DNA of 10,377 bases from Candidatus Sediminicultor sextus (GTDB taxonomy: Bacteria > Atribacterota > Phoenicimicrobiia > Phoenicimicrobiales > Phoenicimicrobiaceae): positions 1 through 10,377 of the forward strand of contig JADBKX010000071.1 of assembly GCA_014894735.1 (NCBI GenBank). Direction: 5' to 3'. Shown piece after piece: positions 1 through 5,420 of this stretch. The number at the start of each line of letters is the position of its first letter. The stretch's first letter is position 1. The notes below the pieces were generated by a model, which had not been told where the DNA came from, searched no databases, and saw only the letters and a program-made list of their open reading frames with translations. The translations under genes were made by a program, and so were the position numbers.

Positions 1-16
1 TTCTTCTTCTTTTCTT

Positions 17-56
17 AACTAACTAACCAGGTAACCACTTAACCAGCTAACTAAAT
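17..56. repeat. Degenerate 8-bp tandem repeat, five units
   Basis: Five consecutive octamers start at 17, 25, 33, 41 and 49, each beginning AAC (for example AACCAGGT, AACCACTT, AACCAGCT). They follow a pyrimidine-rich tract at 1-16 that resembles the pyrimidine tract in the 2134-2245 element. The array lies upstream of the rpmB promoter. No function can be read from it; it looks like a relative of the 7-bp arrays elsewhere in the window. Confidence 0.7.
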
Positions 57-87
57 ATTATATACTTTAAATTATTTAAATTATTAC

Positions 88-117
88 TTGCTAAGACTTT
101 ATATAATATGATAAAAT
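88..117 (+). promoter_or_regulatory. Probable rpmB promoter, extended -10 type
   Basis: TTGCTA at 88-93 serves as a -35 box. After an 18-bp spacer comes TAAAAT at 112-117, preceded by TG one base upstream (109-110), which makes an extended -10. Transcription would start near 124 and give a leader of roughly 38 nt before the rpmB ATG. A TATAAT at 102-107 is an alternative -10 but has no -35 at a usable distance. This is pattern reading only. Confidence 0.5.
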
Positions 118-146
118 GTCTACTGTTAGATATTTTTACAACTGAC

Positions 147-152
147 AGGAGG
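147..152 (+). promoter_or_regulatory. Strong ribosome binding site of rpmB
   Basis: A perfect AGGAGG lies 9 nt before the ATG at 162. It fixes the rpmB start at 162 and rules out the in-frame ATG at 108, which has no such site and lies next to the predicted -10 box. Confidence 0.85.
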
Positions 153-161
153 AAATATAAA

Positions 162-350
162 ATGGCAAAATGTGATATTTGTGGTAAAGGTCCACAATTT
201 GGCAATAAAATAAGTCACTCTCATAGAGTTACTAAAAGAATGTGGCATCCCAATATACAAAAAATAAAAGCAAATATTGATAATACCGTAAAAAGAATTA
301 ATATCTGCACTAAATGCTTAAAAGCCAGTAAAGTAAAGAAAAGTTCCTAA
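162..350 (+). CDS. rpmB: 50S ribosomal protein L28, zinc-ribbon form
   Basis: This is a 62-residue protein with the full L28 pattern: N-terminal MAKCDICGK, then a basic body with HSHRVTKRMWHPNIQ (residues 19-33) and a C-terminal ICTKC. L28 is a small basic component of the large ribosomal subunit needed for late assembly. Cys4, Cys7, Cys49 and Cys52 form two CxxC pairs, so this is the zinc-binding (C+) form rather than the cysteine-free paralogue some bacteria use under zinc shortage. The start at 162 is set by the AGGAGG at 147-152. The gene has its own promoter and is the only plus-strand gene here. Its stop TAA at 348-350 overlaps the ispH stop on the other strand, leaving no room for an intergenic terminator. 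The identification is secure. Confidence 0.95.
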   Translation: MAKCDICGKGPQFGNKISHSHRVTKRMWHPNIQKIKANIDNTVKRINICTKCLKASKVKKSS

Positions 351-1189
351 CCATACCATTCTTTAAGTTTATCAATGATTTCATTAGTTATCCAGTCAGG
401 AGTAGAGGCACCACTGGCAATTCCAACTTTACCTTCAGGATAAAACCATTTATATTTCAGTTGATTTTTAGTTTCAATATGATAAGTCTTTACTCCCTGA
501 TTCTTACCTATTTCTGCTAACCGAGCTGTATTAGCGCTTTCCTTTCCTCCAATCACCAACATCACATCCACTTCTTTTGCCAACTCAAGTACGCTCTTTT
601 GTCTTTCCGTGGTAGATTTACATATTGTATTAAATATTCTTAATTCCTCAGCTCTGTTTAACAGGGCAGATGATAATTTAAAAAAATCATAAATATTTTT
701 AGTGGTTTGAGATATAAAACCAATTTTTTTCTTTATGGTTATCTTCTCTGCATCGGGAATTGAATTTATTACTAAAGCATTGTTCTGAATCGTATCCAAT
801 AAACTTAGTACTTCGGGATGTTTCTTGTCTCCATAGACAACTAAAAAATAGTCTTTCTCGTATAAATAGCGCGCTATTTTTTGTACTTTTCTAACATATG
901 GGCAGGTAGTGTCAACTACCGATAATTTTTTTTGGTAAGCTTTTTTAAGCATTGTAGGAGAAATACCGTGCGCCCTGGTTATAACCGTGCTTCCTTCCGG
1001 AACTTCATCTAAATTATCTGTTATCTTTACTCCCTTTTTTGTAAAATATTCTATAACCTGAGGATTATTTATTATTGAACCCAGCATATACAGGTTATTT
1101 TTTCTTGCTTTTAAGGCATTTTTGGCTAAGTTTACGGATTTTTTGACTCCAAAACAAAATCCCATTCTTTTAGATAATATTATTTTCAA
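347..1189 (-). CDS. ispH: 4-hydroxy-3-methylbut-2-enyl diphosphate reductase (IspH/LytB)
   Basis: IspH is the last enzyme of the MEP isoprenoid pathway. It reduces HMBPP to isopentenyl and dimethylallyl diphosphate with an iron-sulfur cluster. The 280-residue length is usual for the family. The three cluster cysteines are present: Cys12 (GFCFGV), Cys96 (TTCPYV) and Cys190 (NTICKSTTERQ). Also visible are His124 and Glu126 (KHPEV), QTT at 161-163, Ser218/Asn220 (ESANT) and SGASTPDW near 259-266. One conserved position differs: the usual IIHN near residue 41 reads IINN, so the diphosphate-binding His41 is Asn. The start is TTG at 1189, chosen because KIILSKRMGFCFGV matches the family N-terminus; a weak AGGGA lies about 9 nt upstream. 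The gene overlaps the end of cmk by 20 bp, which implies cotranscription, and its stop overlaps the rpmB stop. Confidence 0.95.
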   Translation of the reverse strand: MKIILSKRMGFCFGVKKSVNLAKNALKARKNNLYMLGSIINNPQVIEYFTKKGVKITDNLDEVPEGSTVITRAHGISPTMLKKAYQKKLSVVDTTCPYVRKVQKIARYLYEKDYFLVVYGDKKHPEVLSLLDTIQNNALVINSIPDAEKITIKKKIGFISQTTKNIYDFFKLSSALLNRAEELRIFNTICKSTTERQKSVLELAKEVDVMLVIGGKESANTARLAEIGKNQGVKTYHIETKNQLKYKWFYPEGKVGIASGASTPDWITNEIIDKLKEWYG

Positions 1190-1895
1190 TTTGTTTTTCC
1201 CTACATTCTCTAAATTTTTTTATTAACTTTAAAATTTTATCTTTAACTTCTTCAATGTTTTTGTTTGTAGAATCTATAAGAACAGCATCTTTTGCCTTGA
1301 TCAAAGGGGCATATTTTCTCTTGCTATCAATTTTATCCCTCTGCATTATCTGTTTTTTAACTACTTCATAATCTATACTATAACCTTTATTTATTAGTTC
1401 TCTATACCTTCTTTTAATTCTTTCCTCCTCCGAAGCAGTAAAATAGAACTTTATATCTGCCTGCGGTAAAATTACCGAGCCTATATCTCTACCTTCCATT
1501 ATAATATTCCCTTTTTCAGCTAATTTTCTCTGCAGATAAATTAATTGTTTTCTAATTTTGGGTAATCTGGCTATCTGGGAAACATTTTGATCAATCCGGG
1601 GATTGCGTATTTCCTCAGTCACATCTTCTCCGTCAACAAAGATGTGATAACAATCATTTAGGCTCTTGCAATTTGCTCTTTCTATAGTTATACGGGTATC
1701 TGAAACCAGATTAGAAATCATCTCTTCATCGTTTATATTAATATTATTTTTTAGAACCTTCCAGGTTATTGCCCTGTAAATCGCTCCTGTATCGATATAT
1801 AAAAAACCTAATTCCTGGGCAATTAATTTACCCATAGTGCTTTTTCCTACAGCAGCTGGTCCATCTATTGCGATTACTAAACCATTATTTTTCAT
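1170..1895 (-). CDS. cmk: Cytidylate kinase
   Basis: Cmk phosphorylates CMP and dCMP to the diphosphates with ATP in the cytoplasm, recycling CMP released by RNA and lipid turnover. The 241-residue protein has the P-loop GPAAVGKST (12-20), the nucleotide-binding DTGAIYRAIT (35-44), the family signature EGRDIGS (134-140) followed by VILPQAD, and the C-terminal RDKIDSKRKYAPLIKAKDA (186-204) then IDST (207-210), which carries lid and CMP-binding residues. Length and motifs are those of a normal bacterial Cmk. Translation starts at an ATG (1893-1895) with a modest GGGGTG five bases upstream. It overlaps ispH by 20 bp and lies 351 bp downstream of rluB, across a repeat-filled gap. No clear promoter was found in that gap. 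Confidence 0.95.
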   Translation of the reverse strand: MKNNGLVIAIDGPAAVGKSTMGKLIAQELGFLYIDTGAIYRAITWKVLKNNININDEEMISNLVSDTRITIERANCKSLNDCYHIFVDGEDVTEEIRNPRIDQNVSQIARLPKIRKQLIYLQRKLAEKGNIIMEGRDIGSVILPQADIKFYFTASEEERIKRRYRELINKGYSIDYEVVKKQIMQRDKIDSKRKYAPLIKAKDAVLIDSTNKNIEEVKDKILKLIKKFRECREKQIENNII

Positions 1896-1911
1896 TAATT
1901 CACCCCAAATT

Positions 1912-1951
1912 AGTCGTTAGTGATAAAACTAGCGTATAGCGTATAGTTTTG
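1912..1951. repeat. Short heptad array upstream of cmk
   Basis: The heptamers AGTCGTT and AGTGATA (1912-1925), then two exact copies of AGCGTAT (1931-1944) and AGTTTTG, mostly begin with AG like the heptads at 8764-8840. The word TAGTCGTT (1911-1918) recurs at 5328-5335 and 5342-5349 in the trpS leader. Confidence 0.6.
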
Positions 1952-2009
1952 GATTAATAGTATTTTTCCAAATTGAAATCTTTTTATAAAATAAAGTATT
2001 ATTTCTGAT

Positions 2010-2081
2010 GAAGGGGTCGGATTTATCCGACCCGGGTTTTTGGTAATTTATTTTAGCGGGCTTGATGAATCAAGCCCCTAC
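2010..2081. repeat. Inverted pair of REP-like palindromes (BIME-like)
   Basis: Two 20-bp palindromes lie 24 bp apart at 2014-2033 and 2058-2077. Each forms a 9-bp stem around a 2-bp centre and obeys GGGnnnGATnnATCnnnCCC, but the variable triplets differ and are complementary within each copy (TCG/CGA; CTT/AAG). The outer ends mirror each other: GAAGGGG on the left and CCCCTAC on the right, which is the complement of GTAGGGG. The design resembles REP/BIME elements, whose hairpins carry a GTAG foot recognised by RAYT (TnpA-REP) transposases. No RAYT gene is present in the window. Confidence 0.75.
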
Positions 2082-2108
2082 CTCCTAAACACCATCCGCT
2101 AATAATCT

Positions 2109-2245
2109 TCTGATTCCTGACTTCTATCTTCTTAACGAGATACGAGATACGAATTAGACATTTGTTTTCTTCTTTCTTATCTCCACGCTCTAAGCTATAC
2201 GCTCCACGCTAGTTCCTCTTTGCTATATACTCGATACGATATACT
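2109..2245. repeat. Heptad-periodic dispersed element, copy 1
   Basis: Almost the whole stretch can be cut into 7-bp units. From 2183 to 2245 there are nine heptamers in register, eight of them ending in CT (CCACGCT occurs twice, ATATACT twice). At 2135-2155 ACGAGAT occurs twice and is followed by ACGAATT. The segment 2134-2245 aligns without gaps to the reverse complement of 8771-8882; by hand count about 86 of 112 positions match. The core around the pyrimidine tract (2150-2190) is the best conserved part. The array stops one base from the rluB stop codon. Confidence 0.8.
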
Positions 2246-2246
2246 G

Positions 2247-2972
2247 CTAAACAATTTTCTTCAGACTTTTAATTTCTTCTTTATTTAAATACCTATACTC
2301 TCCCGGTTTTACACCTTTTAAAAAAATTGGACCTAACTGAATTCTTCTCAGTTTTAGAACAAAATGTCCAATATATTCGCCCATTTTCCTAATCTGTCTT
2401 TTCTTTCCTTCTCTTATTTTTATTTTTAATATAGCATTCCCATTAGAAATTTTTAACAAATAAATACTGCAGGGTGATATCCTATAATTATTTTCTAAGA
2501 CAACTCCTTTTGATAAGATTTTTAATTTTTCAGGAGAGGGAATTCCCTTCACTGTAACAATGTAAACCTTTTCTACTTCTTTTGCAGGATGAGTTAATGC
2601 ATAGGCTAATTCACCGTCATTAGTAAGTATTAATATTCCTTCCGAATTAAAATCTAAACGGCCAACCGGGTATACTCTCTCTTTTACACCTTTCAATAAA
2701 TCTAAAACAACCGGTCTGCCAAAAGGATCGGATAAAGAAGTTAAATATCCTTTGGGTTTATTTAGTAATATATAAGAATACTGTTTTTTTTCTTTATATT
2801 TTATTAACTTACCCTTTACTTCTACAATATCTTTTTGAGGGTCAACCTTGGTTCCCAGCTTAGTAACGACTTCGTTATTTACCCGTACCAGCCCCTGAAG
2901 GATAAGTTCTTCACACTTTCTTCGGGAATCAATCCCTACTCCCGCCAAATATTTTTGCAATCTTTCAATCAT
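2247..2972 (-). CDS. rluB: 23S rRNA pseudouridine synthase, RsuA/RluB family
   Basis: The enzyme isomerises a specific uridine in large-subunit rRNA to pseudouridine during ribosome assembly. The 241-residue protein starts with an S4 RNA-binding domain (about 1-48, IERLQKYLAGVGIDSRRKCEELI), followed by the synthase domain: NKPKG at 71-75, the catalytic Asp107 in VGRLDFNSEG (103-112), and EGKKRQIRKM (188-197). Length and layout are those of the RsuA/RluB/RluE/RluF group. The RluB assignment rests mainly on its place beside scpB and cmk, where Gram-positive-type rluB usually lies, so the exact target uridine is inferred. The ATG start lies one base after the scpB TGA, pointing to translational coupling. 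No strong ribosome binding site is visible. Confidence 0.9.
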   Translation of the reverse strand: MIERLQKYLAGVGIDSRRKCEELILQGLVRVNNEVVTKLGTKVDPQKDIVEVKGKLIKYKEKKQYSYILLNKPKGYLTSLSDPFGRPVVLDLLKGVKERVYPVGRLDFNSEGILILTNDGELAYALTHPAKEVEKVYIVTVKGIPSPEKLKILSKGVVLENNYRISPCSIYLLKISNGNAILKIKIREGKKRQIRKMGEYIGHFVLKLRRIQLGPIFLKGVKPGEYRYLNKEEIKSLKKIV

Positions 2973-2973
2973 A

Positions 2974-3456
2974 TCATTTAATCCCGATTTCGCTTAGTTT
3001 AGGAAGATCGTTAATTTTTTTTAAGCCGAAATGCATTAAAAAAAAGTCTGTAACTTTGTAAAGTAAAGGATTTCCAGGTACTTTTTTTCTCCCGCTAATT
3101 TTTACAAATTTATGCTTGAGTAAATTAAATAAGACCCCTGAGCAACTTACTCCCCTTATCTTTTCAATTTCTAAACGAGTTACCGGTTGATTGTAGGCAA
3201 TAATAGCCAGTGTTTCCAGGGATGCTTTAGAAATTTGATGCTTTCTTTTATCCTCTAAGATTTTTTTTACCCAGATAGAGTACTGGGGCTTGGTACCCAG
3301 TTTATAGCCACCAGCAATTTCATATATTTTAAATGGTCTACTATCGTCGTCATATTTTGAGATTAATTCATTAATGATCAATCTACTTTTTCTTTTATCA
3401 AGACCGGTAATCTCTTTTATCTTATCAAGGGTTAATGGATTATTATATACCAGCAA
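2974..3456 (-). CDS. scpB: Segregation and condensation protein B (start uncertain)
   Basis: ScpB dimerises and binds ScpA in the SMC-ScpAB condensin, which compacts and separates chromosomes. The signatures are clear: ISKASLETLAIIAYNQPVTR (75-94) then LEIEKIRGV, and GRKKVPGNPLLYKVTDFFLM (122-141) leading into HFGLKKINDLP. The tandem winged-helix fold fits. The start given is TTG at 3456 (160 residues), a little short for the family. The frame stays open upstream and encodes W-S-N-I-I-E-C-L-L, which looks like the conserved first helix, but that stretch contains no ATG, GTG or TTG. The only nearby ATG (3479-3481) is one base out of frame. Either a rare start codon, a frameshift or a sequence error is involved. 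The stop is one base from the rluB start. Confidence 0.9.
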   Translation of the reverse strand: MLVYNNPLTLDKIKEITGLDKRKSRLIINELISKYDDDSRPFKIYEIAGGYKLGTKPQYSIWVKKILEDKRKHQISKASLETLAIIAYNQPVTRLEIEKIRGVSCSGVLFNLLKHKFVKISGRKKVPGNPLLYKVTDFFLMHFGLKKINDLPKLSEIGIK

Positions 3457-3482
3457 TAAGCATTCTATTATATTGCTCCATC

Positions 3483-4262
3483 TTATATTGTTTCTTGATT
3501 CTTCTTTAACTTTAAAGCATCTCCTTTCAGATTGAACATTATCCTAGCAAAGTTTTTATTCTGATAGCATCTTAGCTTTCTTAAACGTATAAGTTCTAAC
3601 AAGGCAAGGAAAATAACAATAATTTCTAATTTACTCTGAGCTTTTTCCATAAAATAATCGAAAGACAATCCTTCTTTACTGCCCTTCAACAGGTTAATTA
3701 TTTCTTTCATTTTGGAAGCGGTAGTAAAAGTCCTTTTTTTAAAGGGTATATAGTCTTCTTTCTTTTTATTCTGTAATACTTTTTCCAAAGAAGTTAAAAG
3801 GTCTGCTAAATCAACTTTCTGAATTTCTACACTACCTTCTTCATCATTGTTTTCTAGTGCCGAAAAATAGATATTATTTTGAGTCCCTTCTTTTTCCTTT
3901 AAATATTCGACCACTTTTTGAAATTTGTCATATTCCTGAAGATATGCTTCTTTTTCTTTTGAAATCATAAAATCATTGTATTCATCATCTTCCTCTTCAC
4001 TGCTTTTAACTTCCAATTTAGGAAGAAGATTTTCTGATTTTATTTTTAATATTATCGCTATTTCAGTTATGGTTTTACCGGCAATGCTCAAGTCAATAGT
4101 ACTCTTGTTTTGAATAACATATTTTAAATACTGATCTATTATTTCTGTAATGGGTACCTGTTCAATATCTACGATACCTTCTTTTATATTTCTCAGTAAT
4201 TCGTCTACGAAGCTATCTAAATCATCAACCTTCATCTTAAAGTCTATATTTTTATTATTCAT
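3483..4262 (-). CDS. scpA: Segregation and condensation protein A
   Basis: ScpA is the kleisin that bridges the two SMC heads and binds ScpB. The 259-residue length is typical. The N-terminal part has VDIEQVPITEIIDQYLKYV (31-49), the usual helical SMC-neck-binding region. The middle is highly charged and probably flexible (about 88-170). The C-terminal winged helix reads KLEIIVIFLALLELIRLRKL (211-230) then RCYQNKNFARIMF, which is the kleisin C-terminal signature. The common GPLDLLL segment near the N-terminus is not recognisable: the text here is DLDSFVDELL, so the N-terminus has diverged. The ATG at 4260-4262 overlaps the end of trpS by 8 bp; an alternative ATG lies nine codons later. Neither has a strong ribosome binding site. 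The adjacent scpB supports the call. Confidence 0.88.
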   Translation of the reverse strand: MNNKNIDFKMKVDDLDSFVDELLRNIKEGIVDIEQVPITEIIDQYLKYVIQNKSTIDLSIAGKTITEIAIILKIKSENLLPKLEVKSSEEEDDEYNDFMISKEKEAYLQEYDKFQKVVEYLKEKEGTQNNIYFSALENNDEEGSVEIQKVDLADLLTSLEKVLQNKKKEDYIPFKKRTFTTASKMKEIINLLKGSKEGLSFDYFMEKAQSKLEIIVIFLALLELIRLRKLRCYQNKNFARIMFNLKGDALKLKKNQETI

Positions 4263-5241
4263 AGTCCAAATTCATGGCTTTCTTTGCTTCATCGAGAGTC
4301 TGTTTAGCTTTTTGCCTTGCCTTTTTGCTCCCCTCAATTACAATTTCTCTAATTATTTTCGGATTTTTTTCATAATATTTTCTTTTTTCTCTGAAACCAT
4401 CAAACTTATTTATTAAGGCCTGAGCCAATTTCTTTTTGCATTCTACACACCCTAATTTTCCTGATTTACATTCGGCAGATATTTCTTCAGATTGATCCGA
4501 ATTAAACATCTCTTGATAGGTAAACACAACACAAATATCCGGATGTCCCGAATCATTCAACCTTATTTTTTGGGTATCAGTTATCATTGCCTTCGTTTTT
4601 TCTTCAATTTTTTCCGGCGAATCGGATATGGAAATAGTATTCCCCAGAGTTTTACTCATTCTCTTTCCGTCAGTTCCCGGTACACGAGGAATCTTAGTCA
4701 ATTTTACCTGGGGCAAAGGGAAAATATTTTTATAAAGATTATTAAATCTCCGGGCTATTTCCCGAGTTAATTCTACATGGTGTACCTGATCTTCTCCCAC
4801 CGGTACAGCATTCGCTTTGTAGATCAATATATCTGAAGCCATTAGAACCGGGTATCCTAAAAGACCATAACTAATATTGTCTTTCAATCCTAAATCTCGT
4901 ACCTGTTCTTTTAATACCGGATTTCTCTCTAACCAGGGCAAAGGAGTAATCATGGATAAAAGTAGATGCAATTCTGCATGTTCCGGGACATAAGATTGCA
5001 TTAATACAGTGCTTCTCTCGGGGTTAATTCCTGCACTAAACCAATCTATAAGCATCTCCCTAATGTTTTCTTTTAAATCTTCAGTCTTGTCATAGCCGGT
5101 GGTTAGAGCGTGTAAATCTACGACTCCAAAAAAACACTTATATTCTTCCTGAAGTTTTACCCAATTTTCCAAGGCTCCTAAATAATTTCCTAAATGTAAT
5201 TTGCCGGTAGGCCGCATTCCACTAAAAATTATTCCCGCCAT
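4255..5241 (-). CDS. trpS: Tryptophanyl-tRNA synthetase, probable Fe-S type
   Basis: TrpRS is a class I aminoacyl-tRNA synthetase that charges tRNA-Trp. From the ATG at 5241 the protein has 328 residues, normal for the bacterial enzyme. It shows GMRPTGKLHLGN (8-19, the HIGH-like motif), GEDQ (149-152) and KRMSKT (193-198, the KMSKS loop). Cys237, Cys258, Cys265 and Cys268 make C-x20-C-x6-C-x2-C, very close to the C-x22-C-x6-C-x2-C that binds a [4Fe-4S] cluster in Thermotoga maritima TrpRS. The frame is open to 5313, but AGGAG eight bases before the inner ATG and the family N-terminus both favour 5241. The 3' end overlaps scpA by 8 bp. The 179-bp leader region shows no T-box features. Confidence 0.96.
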   Translation of the reverse strand: MAGIIFSGMRPTGKLHLGNYLGALENWVKLQEEYKCFFGVVDLHALTTGYDKTEDLKENIREMLIDWFSAGINPERSTVLMQSYVPEHAELHLLLSMITPLPWLERNPVLKEQVRDLGLKDNISYGLLGYPVLMASDILIYKANAVPVGEDQVHHVELTREIARRFNNLYKNIFPLPQVKLTKIPRVPGTDGKRMSKTLGNTISISDSPEKIEEKTKAMITDTQKIRLNDSGHPDICVVFTYQEMFNSDQSEEISAECKSGKLGCVECKKKLAQALINKFDGFREKRKYYEKNPKIIREIVIEGSKKARQKAKQTLDEAKKAMNLDYE

Positions 5242-5249
5242 TTGAAATA

Positions 5250-5254
5250 CTCCT
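5250..5254 (-). promoter_or_regulatory. Ribosome binding site that sets the trpS start
   Basis: On the minus strand AGGAG lies 8 nt before the ATG at 5241-5239. This chooses 5241 over an in-frame ATG at 5313 that lacks such a site and would add 24 residues not matching the family. Confidence 0.8.
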
Positions 5255-5301
5255 CTCTTAATTTTATTATTAAATAGGTTATTTATTAATTCACCGATCC
5301 C

Positions 5302-5325
5302 CCAATTGACCAATTTACCAATTAA
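5302..5325. repeat. Three 8-bp tandem units in the trpS leader
   Basis: CCAATTGA, CCAATTTA and CCAATTAA follow one another without gaps. The period equals that of the octad array at 17-56. The array lies 60-85 bp upstream of the trpS start, probably in its leader or promoter region. Confidence 0.65.
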
Positions 5326-5328
5326 ATT

Positions 5329-5414
5329 AGTCGTTATTGAATAGTCGTTGCGAACTCTTATTTACCTCTTAATCCTAATTTTCTTCACGTGATACGTGAT
5401 ACACAATACGCAAT
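5329..5414. repeat. Degenerate heptad array between the protease gene and trpS
   Basis: AGTCGTT occurs at 5329-5335 and 5343-5349, exactly two heptads apart. At 5387-5414 four heptamers run in register: ACGTGAT twice, then ACACAAT and ACGCAAT. The last block resembles the ACGAGAT repeats at 2135-2148 in the same orientation and begins six bases beyond the stop codon of the upstream protease gene. The stretch between the two blocks is too degenerate to assign with confidence. Confidence 0.6.
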
Positions 5415-5420
5415 AGGAAT

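Larger units (their letters stand above)
1896..2246. other. 351-bp intergenic region filled with repeats (rluB to cmk)
   Basis: No gene was found here on either strand. From left to right the gap holds a short heptad array (1912-1951), an AT-rich stretch (1952-2009), a pair of REP-like palindromes (2010-2081), and a long heptad-periodic element (2109-2245) reaching to one base from the rluB stop codon. Neither palindrome is followed by a T-run in the direction of rluB transcription, so no good intrinsic terminator is visible for the upstream operon. Confidence 0.8.

Noticed and set aside
102..107. TATAAT as the -10 box for rpmB
   Set aside because: It has no plausible -35 at 16-18 bp; the extended -10 ten bases downstream has a -35-like TTGCTA at 18 bp and is preferred.
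108..161. Longer rpmB reading frame starting at the ATG at 108
   Set aside because: The extra 18 residues do not match L28, the ATG lies next to the predicted -10 box, and a perfect AGGAGG precedes the ATG at 162.
2013..2041. Hairpin followed by GGGTTTTT on the plus strand, resembling an intrinsic terminator
   Set aside because: There is no plus-strand gene upstream of it. In the direction of the minus-strand genes the hairpin is not followed by a T-run, and the same palindrome pattern recurs elsewhere as part of a repeat family.
2109..2245. CRISPR array
   Set aside because: The units are only 7 bp, degenerate and contiguous, with no longer direct repeats separated by unique spacers and no cas genes.
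5242..5313. Longer trpS reading frame starting at 5313
   Set aside because: The added 24 residues do not belong to TrpRS, there is no ribosome binding site, and AGGAG precedes the ATG at 5241.
5242..5420. T-box riboswitch in the trpS leader
   Set aside because: No specifier-loop or antiterminator T-box sequence and no terminator hairpin with a T-run were seen; the gap is mostly short tandem repeats.
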